Source: Saprospiraceae bacterium | GTDB taxonomy: Bacteria > Bacteroidota > Bacteroidia > Chitinophagales > Saprospiraceae | Length of the DNA stretch: 6,202 nucleotides | NCBI GenBank assembly: GCA_025455635.1 | Contig: JALOMF010000265.1 | Location: 1 to 6,202 of the forward strand | Direction: 5' to 3' | Part shown: piece after piece, positions 1 to 6,085 of the stretch | Layout of the letters: each line of letters starts with the position of its first letter | Numbering within the stretch: the stretch's first letter is position 1 | Translations under genes and position numbers: made by a program | The notes under the pieces: generated by a model | What the model saw: the letters and a program-made list of their open reading frames with translations, nothing else | Told to the model about the DNA's origin: nothing | The model's database searches: none

Positions 1-1
1 C

Positions 2-2131
2 ATCGAATACCTCCTCGATAACCAGCTTATTTTCACAGAAATCAATGGGCGAATCGGCAAGGTGGACCTCGCCACGGGCGAGGTGAAAACGCTCCTGCAA
101 ATGCCCGAAGTGGCAAGGGAGATGCAGGCCGGGCTGCTCGGCCTGGCGCTGCACCCCGATTTTTTGCGGAGCAAAAAAATCTATGTCGCCTACACCTCCT
201 ACAAAGGGGATGCGCTCGTACTACGAATTGCGGAACTAACTTTGGACACGGATAGAGACACGCTCTTTTTTTCAAAAATCATTTTTGACGACATACCTGC
301 CGCACCCACCGACATCGGCGGTCGGCTGCTGGCCACGCCGGACGGCTACCTCTTCCTGACGGTCGGGGACTTGGAGCAAACGGAACGGGCGCAGGACTTG
401 AACTCCCTCAACGGCAAGATTTTACGCATCAATTTGGATGGAACGATTCCCGCCGACAACCCCTTTCCGGGCAGCCCAGTCTGGGCGCTGGGGCTGCGAA
501 ATTCGCAGGGATTGGCGGCGGCTTATGGTTCAGTCTTTTGCACAGAGCATGGCACGATGGACAACGACGAGTTGAACATGGTCGTTCGGAAGCATAATAA
601 TTTGGGTTGGCCACTGATTGCGGGAAATGTGAAAAACCTGGAAGAGGTTAGAGTTGCCTATCAAATCACGCACAACTCGCCCCTGAAAACTTGGACGCCC
701 ACCATTGCCCCGTGCGGCATGGCGTTTTATGACCACGACCGTTATCCGCATTTGAAAAGCTGTTTTTTGATGGCCAACCTATTTGACCAAAGTCTAAAAG
801 CTGTGCGCTACGACAGCAGCAATGTAGCGGCAACAGAGGAGTTTGATTTGGTGAATGAAACAGCGGGGAGGTTGCGGGATGTGGCCGTTGCGCCTGATGG
901 GCGAATTTTCGTAAGCACTTCAAATTCAGATAAATATGGGGCGCAACCATCGGGAAGCGACCGGATTTTGGAAGTGATTCCAAACCAAGATTTGACAAAT
1001 CATCCAACTACCGAAATGTCCACCGTAAGCCGTCCACCGTACACCGTCCTAAAACTCGACTCCACCACGCTCGAAGTCCGCATCCTGACCACGGGCCTCG
1101 TCCACCCCTGGGACATGACCTGGGGCTTCGACAACCGAATTTGGTTCACCGAAAATGGCGGATGGGTGAAGCGCCTCGACCCCGCCACGGGCCAGCTCGA
1201 CACGCTGTTGAAATTGGGCGATTGCCATACCTCGTGGGGCAATCCGGGCATCTACTCGTTGGCTTTTCACCCTGATTTTCCGAAGGAACCCTACCTTTTT
1301 GTCCACTATACCAACTCGCCGACGAACTCGAAACTGGTGCGCTTCCGCTATGATTTCATGAAGGACGAACTGGTGGACAGCCTTTCCATCATCCCCCGCA
1401 TCATCGCCAACGAAAGCCACAATGGCAGCCGCATGGTTTTCACGCCGGATAGAAAAATGTTCTTCGCCATGGGCGAAGCCTATACGCCGGAACTGGCGCA
1501 AGACCTGAACGGCATCAACGGGAAAATCCTGCGGCTGAACCTCGACGGCTCGGTGCCTGCCGACAACCCCTACCCCGGCTCGCTCATCTGGAGCTACGGC
1601 CACCGCAACCCGCAGGGGCTGGCCCTCCTGCCCAACGGCACGCTCTGGAGCAGCGAGCACGGCGCCAACAACGACGACGAGCTGAACATCATCCTGAAAG
1701 GCCGGAACTACGGCTGGCCCAAGGTTCAGGGCAAATGCGACCTCCGCTCTGAACAGCGTTTTTGCGAAGCAAACCAAGTGGTGGAACCCGCCATCGCTTG
1801 GACGCCGACCGTGGCACCCTGCGCCCTCGAATACTACGACCACCCGGCCATACCCGAATGGCGCAACTCGCTGATGCAGGTCTTTTTGAAAAAGGGAAAA
1901 GGCAAACTCGGCCAGCGCATGACCGTGTTCAAATTGGACGGGTCAGGCCAGCGCATTACAGCGCAGCAGGACTTTTTCAACAACACCTTCGGGCGGCTGC
2001 GGGACGTGCTCATTGCGCCGGATGGGCGCATCTTCCTTTGCACCTCCAACATGGAAATCAGCGGGAACGGGAAAAAGGCAATTAGGCCGGGGGATGACAA
2101 GATAATCGAGGTGCGGGCAATTTCACGCTAA
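2..2131 (+). CDS. PQQ-dependent sugar dehydrogenase-like protein with two tandem GSDH domains (5' partial)
   Basis: The reading frame is open to the left edge, so the true start and any signal peptide lie outside; the in-frame GTG at 62 is mid-domain. The product resembles soluble quinoprotein glucose/aldose dehydrogenases (GSDH family, six-bladed propeller, calcium and PQQ), which oxidise sugars in the periplasm. Domain 1 covers about 2-985 and domain 2 about 1043-2120. Each carries the LHPDF/FHPDF, GR..(V/F).TPD, NGKILR(I/L)NLDG, RN.QG, EHG...(N/D)DELN, GWP, TP(T)(I/V)APC and GRLRDV..APDG blocks. Domain 2 keeps the equivalents of the A. calcoaceticus catalytic His144 (1418-1420), Arg-Asn (1604-1609), Tyr263 (1709), Asp273 (1739) and Lys377 (1889). 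Domain 1 has Asp (311), Leu (602), Lys (632) and Phe (782) at the matching His, Tyr, Asp and Lys sites. Numbering and alignment are from memory. The protein ends directly after domain 2 with no sorting tail. Family assignment is firm; sugar oxidation itself is inferred. Confidence 0.9.
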   Translation: MEYLLDNQLIFTEINGRIGKVDLATGEVKTLLQMPEVAREMQAGLLGLALHPDFLRSKKIYVAYTSYKGDALVLRIAELTLDTDRDTLFFSKIIFDDIPAAPTDIGGRLLATPDGYLFLTVGDLEQTERAQDLNSLNGKILRINLDGTIPADNPFPGSPVWALGLRNSQGLAAAYGSVFCTEHGTMDNDELNMVVRKHNNLGWPLIAGNVKNLEEVRVAYQITHNSPLKTWTPTIAPCGMAFYDHDRYPHLKSCFLMANLFDQSLKAVRYDSSNVAATEEFDLVNETAGRLRDVAVAPDGRIFVSTSNSDKYGAQPSGSDRILEVIPNQDLTNHPTTEMSTVSRPPYTVLKLDSTTLEVRILTTGLVHPWDMTWGFDNRIWFTENGGWVKRLDPATGQLDTLLKLGDCHTSWGNPGIYSLAFHPDFPKEPYLFVHYTNSPTNSKLVRFRYDFMKDELVDSLSIIPRIIANESHNGSRMVFTPDRKMFFAMGEAYTPELAQDLNGINGKILRLNLDGSVPADNPYPGSLIWSYGHRNPQGLALLPNGTLWSSEHGANNDDELNIILKGRNYGWPKVQGKCDLRSEQRFCEANQVVEPAIAWTPTVAPCALEYYDHPAIPEWRNSLMQVFLKKGKGKLGQRMTVFKLDGSGQRITAQQDFFNNTFGRLRDVLIAPDGRIFLCTSNMEISGNGKKAIRPGDDKIIEVRAISR
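1015..1049 (+). repeat. Five-unit heptanucleotide tandem repeat in the inter-domain linker
   Basis: Five consecutive 7-base units start at 1015, 1022, 1029, 1036 and 1043: aatgtcc, accgtaa, gccgtcc, accgtac, accgtcc. The shared core is (A/G)CCGTNN, and the first unit is the most degenerate. The array is inside the dehydrogenase gene, exactly between domain 1 and domain 2, and is read as the linker residues around STVSRPPYTV. Because 7 is not a multiple of 3, each unit is read in a different frame, and loss or gain of one unit would shift the downstream frame. Heptameric short tandem repeats are known from cyanobacteria and some other bacteria; membership in such a class is my inference. Confidence 0.7.
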
Positions 2132-2193
2132 CTTAACCCCCACTACATGCCCGCTTAAACTGCGCGAATGACCTTCGCCGGAAAACTTGTTTT
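2132..2193 (+). other. Short intergenic spacer between dehydrogenase and T9SS-protein genes
   Basis: These 62 bases separate two codirectional genes. I see no convincing terminator: the only inverted repeat is a 5-bp gcgaa/ttcgc stem near 2164-2178 without a T tract. I also see no good match to the Bacteroidota promoter (TTG near -33, TAnnTTTG near -7). The simplest reading is an operon spacer. Confidence 0.4.
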
Positions 2194-3141
2194 ATGAAAA
2201 AAAATTTACTTGTTTTCCTACCAATCTTCTTGGCAAACCTCGCTTTTGGCCAATGGGTGGACAGCGTCCGCATCCAGTTGACCGGACTTGACGGCGGCGT
2301 GGAAGTCTCCACCGACGACGCCGAGCAAATCAACAACGAAATAGACAAACTCTACGACGATGACCTGGACATGGGCTGGGAGGGCGACGAATTCAACGTC
2401 GTTTCCACGGGCCTGCGCTACCGGGGCGTGAACGTGCCCAAGGGCGCTACCATTGACTCCGCCTTCATCGAAATGTGGGCACACGAGGACGAGGGCGACC
2501 TTGCCATCATTACCATCTACGCCGAGGCTTCCGACAACCCCGTAACCTACAACGAGACCGACCTGATTTCCGACCGCCCACGGACAACGGCCAATGTGGT
2601 CTGGAACTGTGACGAAGAATGGACGATTTGGGAACAGTACCGCACACCCGACCTCAAGGCACTCGTGCAGGAGGTGGTGGACCGTGACGGCTGGCAGCAG
2701 GGCAACGCCATGGCCTTCTACCTCACTGGCCAAGACCAAGGCGCCAGCGACGACGACAATGCCCGTGACTTCGAGGGCTTCGAGAACGTGGCCGACCCAG
2801 AAGACGGCGGCGATGGCCTGCACCACCCGGAGCGAATTTCCAAGCTGGTCATCTACTTTTCTGGCGTAAGCCCGGTGAAGGAACGCAGCGTGGTGGCCAA
2901 TATGAAGGTGACGCCCAACCCAGCGGCTGGTGGCTATATGCGGGTTGCCCTCGATGCTTTCCAAGGTGAGGACGTAATCTTGAAGCTCACCGACCTGAGC
3001 GGCAAAACCGTGCGCACTTGGAAGCGGGAAAACCTTCAGGAAGTTTCCCTGAAATTGGATTTGGACGCCATGCCGGGCATTTACGCCCTCGAAGTGGTAT
3101 CCGCCAACAAAGTGGGCGTGGCAAAGGTGGTGGTGCAGTAG
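2194..3141 (+). CDS. Secreted protein with beta-sandwich-like body and C-terminal T9SS type A sorting domain
   Basis: 315 residues, complete. Residues 1-19 are a signal peptide (Lys-Lys, then a hydrophobic core, then AFG before Q20), which supports the ATG at 2194; no clear Shine-Dalgarno sequence precedes it, as is common in Bacteroidota. Residues about 20-225 resemble a beta-sandwich module of secreted proteins (DNRLRE/CBM96-like), with a DDAE stretch, GLRYRGVNVPKGATI at 73-87, and TPDLKALVQEVVDRDGW at 151-167. Residues 180-208 are very acidic and could bind a metal ion. Residues about 236-315 match the T9SS type A sorting domain: V.PNPA at 239-244, DLSGK, an MPGIYALEV motif and a final K-rich beta strand. 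The protein should therefore cross the outer membrane by T9SS and be released or anchored to surface lipopolysaccharide. The gene follows the dehydrogenase gene by 62 bases on the same strand, so cotranscription is plausible. Its function is unknown; binding of a carbohydrate or other surface ligand is only a guess. Confidence 0.88.
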   Translation: MKKNLLVFLPIFLANLAFGQWVDSVRIQLTGLDGGVEVSTDDAEQINNEIDKLYDDDLDMGWEGDEFNVVSTGLRYRGVNVPKGATIDSAFIEMWAHEDEGDLAIITIYAEASDNPVTYNETDLISDRPRTTANVVWNCDEEWTIWEQYRTPDLKALVQEVVDRDGWQQGNAMAFYLTGQDQGASDDDNARDFEGFENVADPEDGGDGLHHPERISKLVIYFSGVSPVKERSVVANMKVTPNPAAGGYMRVALDAFQGEDVILKLTDLSGKTVRTWKRENLQEVSLKLDLDAMPGIYALEVVSANKVGVAKVVVQ

Positions 3142-3166
3142 TCCCTGCTCATCTCAATCTTCAACC

Positions 3167-3200
3167 AACGTCGGCGGGGCATGTCAACCCCGCCGACGTT
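3167..3200 (+). terminator. Perfect 13-bp hairpin between T9SS-protein gene and TonB receptor gene
   Basis: The left arm (3167-3179) and right arm (3188-3200) are exactly complementary over 13 bp, mostly G+C, around the 8-base loop catgtcaa. The right arm ends in TT and is followed by one more T, so the U tract is short. It starts 25 bases after the stop codon at 3141, a usual place for a Rho-independent terminator of the upstream gene. However, it ends only 13 bases before the ATG at 3214, leaving no room for a promoter downstream. It may therefore be a partial terminator, an attenuator or an mRNA-stability element in the leader of the receptor gene. The hairpin is certain; its role is inferred. 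Confidence 0.75.
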
Positions 3201-3213
3201 TATGTATCATGCA

Positions 3214-6057
3214 ATGAAGTTAGCGACATTAAACGGCCTGTATATTATTCTATTTATTGCTTTTTTTTCAACACAAATACAGGCACAAAACAATTATTTT
3301 ATTCATGGCAAAATATGGGATGCTGACACTAAAATCACGCTGATCGGCGCAACGGTGCAAGTGCCCGGAACGCCCGTCGCTGCCGTGTCGGACGTGAATG
3401 GGGAATATGTTTTGGAAAATATTTCAATTAAAAACGGGCGCATTATTGTCTCCTATATTGGCTATGAAACCGACACGCTTTTATTTGCTTTTTCAAATGA
3501 GCGCTTATTGGAAAAAGATATTTATTTAAAACCCGCTGCCACGCTGATGAAAACCGTGGAAGTGACGGCGCAGTTGGAAGGGCAAATGAAGGCCAACCGG
3601 GAGCAGCAGGTGGCCTCCAATATCAAGAACGTGGTGGCGGCAGAGCAGATGGTGAAATTCCCCGACCTGAACGCCGCCGAGAGCATCGGCAGGATACCGG
3701 GCATCACCTTGCAACGCGACCAAGGCGAGGGGCGCTTCGTGCAGTTGCGGGGAACGCCGCCGCAGCTTTCCAATTTTAGCGTGAACGGCGAACAGATTCC
3801 AAGCCCGGAGGGCGATGTGCGCTATGTCGGCTTGGACGTGGTTTCGATTGACCAATTGGCCAGCATCGAAATCTCCAAGGCGCTGACCCCCGACCAGGAC
3901 GGCGACGCCATCGGCGGCTCGGTGAACCTGAACACCAAAACGGCCAAGGACACCATCCCTGAAATCCATTTTTCGCTCGCCAGCGGCTACAACCAATTGG
4001 CCGGGAAGCCGCTGTACAATCTGCAATTTGCTTTCGGCCAACGGGTGCGCAAGTTCGGTTTTTACCTCAATGCCTCCCACCTCGACGACCGCCGGGCCTC
4101 GCACGACATGCAGTTCAATTTCAACGAGTCCCGGTTCGGCGGCGACACGACCTTCCAACTCCACTACGACGAGGTGCAGCTCCGGCATTATGACATCCAC
4201 CGGGAACGGACGGGTCTGAGCGGCACTTGGGATTGGAAATTCAATGAACGCAATTCTCTGTATATCAATACGTTATACAACCGCTACTCCGACAGCGAGC
4301 TGCGCCGACGGGTGCGCTACGACATCGGGAGCGGCTTTATCCTGAGCGAGACCTCCTCGCGGGAAGCCCAGATTCTGCGTGACCTGAAAGACCGCCAAAA
4401 AATACAGACCATCGCCAACGCCAACCTCGGCGGCAAGCACCAGTTCGGTTTTTTTACCCTTGACTACCTCCTGAGCTATTCCCACGCCAAGGAAGACGTG
4501 CCCGACCGCATGGACATCAATTTCCAGAACGACCTCGTTAACTTGGAGCTTGACCTCTCGGAAGCGAACTGGCCCCGCATCAATTTCCCTAGGGACAAGG
4601 ACTCGACCACTGTCTCCAATTCGCTCGATTATGAATTTGACGAGATGTTGCTGCAAAGCTCCCGCACCGAAGACCGCAACCTGACCGCCCGTTTCAACCT
4701 AGAAAAAAGCTATGGGCGGGGCAACTGGCAGGGCAGCGTGAAACTGGGCGCCAAGGCAAGGCTGAAGAACAAGGAGCGGGACAACCAGGCACGGGTCTGG
4801 CACAAATACTACCAACTTTTTGCGGTGAACAGCCCCTTCGACAGCGTGCGGCAGATTTACACGAGCGTGGGGCCGGAGCTGAGTTTGGCCAGTGTTTCCG
4901 GCGGTTTTGAGGAAACGAACCTGCTCAATCGCAACTATCAACTCGGCGACACGCCCGACCCTGAAAAGAGCCGAGAGTTCTTTGATTTTTACTTCCAGAA
5001 CTTCAAATTGCAGGAGAGCGACACGAAGGAGGAATCGTTTTCGGAGGACTACGTGGCGGACGAGGACATCTATGCTGCCTACCTCATGGCTACCCAGCAT
5101 TGGGGCCGGGCCATGCTGCTCGCTGGGCTTCGCTACGAGCGCACGGACATCAACTACCGGGGCTTCGACGTGCAGTTCAGGGAGTTTTCGGATGCCTTTG
5201 AGCGGCTCGACACGTTGCGGAGCAAGAAAAGCTATGGGTTCCTGCTGCCGCAATTCCATTTCAAATATGCCTTGAACGACCGTGCCAACCTGCGCTCGGC
5301 GCTTACTTGGACTTATTCACGTCCCAATTTCGAGGATATTTTGCCCTACCGCCAGTCGGAATTGGACAGCCGTCAAATCACGCTCGGCAACCCCGATTTG
5401 CGCTTCGCAAAAGCCGTCAACGCCGATATTTTGGCGGAAAAATACATGGAGCGGGGCGGGCTGCTTTCGGGCGGCGTTTTTTACAAGAACATTGAGGACT
5501 TTGTCTATTATTTCGAGCAGCGAACCTTTGTGGAGAACATCAGCCGGCCCGGTTGGTACTTCGTGACGACGGCGCAGAACGGCATCCGGGCGCAGGTGCT
5601 GGGCGCAGAAATCAGTTGGAACCAGCAGTTTTTCAGGCTGCCGGGCATCTGGCAGCATTTCGGGGTGTATTTCAACTATACCTACACTTGGTCGGAGGCC
5701 ACCGTGCGCCGCAACAACAAAAACGAGCGCATCAACCTGCCCGGCCAGTCGCCCCATGCGGCCAACCTGGCGCTGTTTTTTGACTCGAAAAAACTCTACG
5801 CCAAGGTGTCGGCGAACTTCAACGACGCTTTTTTGACGGAACTGGGCATCAAACCAACTTGGGATATTTATTACGAGCGAAACCTGCACCTCGATTTCAA
5901 CCTGAACTACCACCTGACGAAGAACTTCCAGTTTTACCTGACGGCGGTCAACCTGACGAACACGCCGCTGAAGCACTACCTTGGCGTCAGCAGCCGGGTG
6001 AAGAAACAGGAATTTTATTCGTGGTGGGGAAGGGTGGGGGTTCGGTTGAATATTTAA
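3214..6057 (+). CDS. TonB-dependent outer-membrane receptor with carboxypeptidase-regulatory-like N-terminal domain (TIGR01782-like)
   Basis: 947 residues from the ATG at 3214, complete. I prefer this start because residues 1-24 then form a clean signal peptide (MKL, hydrophobic core, IQA before Q25). The in-frame ATG at 3181 lies in the loop of the hairpin, and the one at 3202 only adds MYHA. Residues about 27-111 are a carboxypeptidase-regulatory-like beta-sandwich. A TonB-box-like TVEVTA is at 114-119. The plug domain, about 130-245, shows FPDLNAAESIGRIPGITLQR, GEGRFVQLRG (171-180), LTPDQDGDAIGGSVNL (224-239). The rest is a 22-strand-type barrel with the family landmarks LLAGLRYE, SRPNFEDI, GNPDLRFAKA, LPGQSPHAANLA and a closing NLTN.P......SSR......SWWG segment. 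Such receptors take up ligands across the outer membrane using TonB-ExbBD energy; relatives in Caulobacter and Xanthomonas import sugars. No SusD gene adjoins it, so it is not a SusCD pair. Ligand unknown. The first about 330 bases are AT-rich, the remainder GC-rich. Confidence 0.93.
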   Translation: MKLATLNGLYIILFIAFFSTQIQAQNNYFIHGKIWDADTKITLIGATVQVPGTPVAAVSDVNGEYVLENISIKNGRIIVSYIGYETDTLLFAFSNERLLEKDIYLKPAATLMKTVEVTAQLEGQMKANREQQVASNIKNVVAAEQMVKFPDLNAAESIGRIPGITLQRDQGEGRFVQLRGTPPQLSNFSVNGEQIPSPEGDVRYVGLDVVSIDQLASIEISKALTPDQDGDAIGGSVNLNTKTAKDTIPEIHFSLASGYNQLAGKPLYNLQFAFGQRVRKFGFYLNASHLDDRRASHDMQFNFNESRFGGDTTFQLHYDEVQLRHYDIHRERTGLSGTWDWKFNERNSLYINTLYNRYSDSELRRRVRYDIGSGFILSETSSREAQILRDLKDRQKIQTIANANLGGKHQFGFFTLDYLLSYSHAKEDVPDRMDINFQNDLVNLELDLSEANWPRINFPRDKDSTTVSNSLDYEFDEMLLQSSRTEDRNLTARFNLEKSYGRGNWQGSVKLGAKARLKNKERDNQARVWHKYYQLFAVNSPFDSVRQIYTSVGPELSLASVSGGFEETNLLNRNYQLGDTPDPEKSREFFDFYFQNFKLQESDTKEESFSEDYVADEDIYAAYLMATQHWGRAMLLAGLRYERTDINYRGFDVQFREFSDAFERLDTLRSKKSYGFLLPQFHFKYALNDRANLRSALTWTYSRPNFEDILPYRQSELDSRQITLGNPDLRFAKAVNADILAEKYMERGGLLSGGVFYKNIEDFVYYFEQRTFVENISRPGWYFVTTAQNGIRAQVLGAEISWNQQFFRLPGIWQHFGVYFNYTYTWSEATVRRNNKNERINLPGQSPHAANLALFFDSKKLYAKVSANFNDAFLTELGIKPTWDIYYERNLHLDFNLNYHLTKNFQFYLTAVNLTNTPLKHYLGVSSRVKKQEFYSWWGRVGVRLNI

Positions 6058-6066
6058 TTGATTGGG

Positions 6067-6085
6067 CTCAGGAACTAAGCCTGAG
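6067..6085. terminator. Small hairpin at the convergent gene ends (weak candidate terminator)
   Basis: A 6-bp stem, ctcagg (6067-6072) with cctgag (6080-6085), closes a 7-base loop between two convergent genes. It covers the stop codon of the minus-strand XisI-family gene and begins 10 bases after the receptor stop codon. There is no T tract on the plus strand; on the minus strand the following bases are AT-rich but not a run of T. It could serve as a weak two-way terminator, but the stem is short enough to be chance. Confidence 0.25.

Noticed and set aside
62..64. GTG at 62 as the true start of the dehydrogenase gene
   Set aside because: The frame is open to the window edge, and the codons before it (LIFTEINGRIGK) align with domain 2 residues IWFTENGGWVKR, so the gene begins further left.
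1049..1843. Long minus-strand open frame opposite dehydrogenase domain 2
   Set aside because: It mirrors a GC-rich, strongly supported plus-strand gene; its product is a Val/Arg-rich sequence with no recognisable motif. It is a composition artefact.
2164..2178. Small inverted repeat gcgaa/ttcgc between the first two genes
   Set aside because: The stem is only 5 bp with no T tract, so it is not a credible terminator.
2218..2964. Long minus-strand open frame opposite the T9SS-protein gene
   Set aside because: The plus strand has a signal peptide and a sorting domain; the reverse product is His/Val-rich and matches nothing I know.
3181..3213. Upstream in-frame ATG codons (3181, 3202) as the receptor start
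   Set aside because: They lie in the hairpin loop or just after the stem and would place extra residues before a signal peptide that starts cleanly at 3214.
3526..4200. Long minus-strand open frame opposite the receptor plug region
   Set aside because: It is entirely inside the receptor gene and lacks domain-like features. It exists because of the GC-rich third codon positions of the sense gene.
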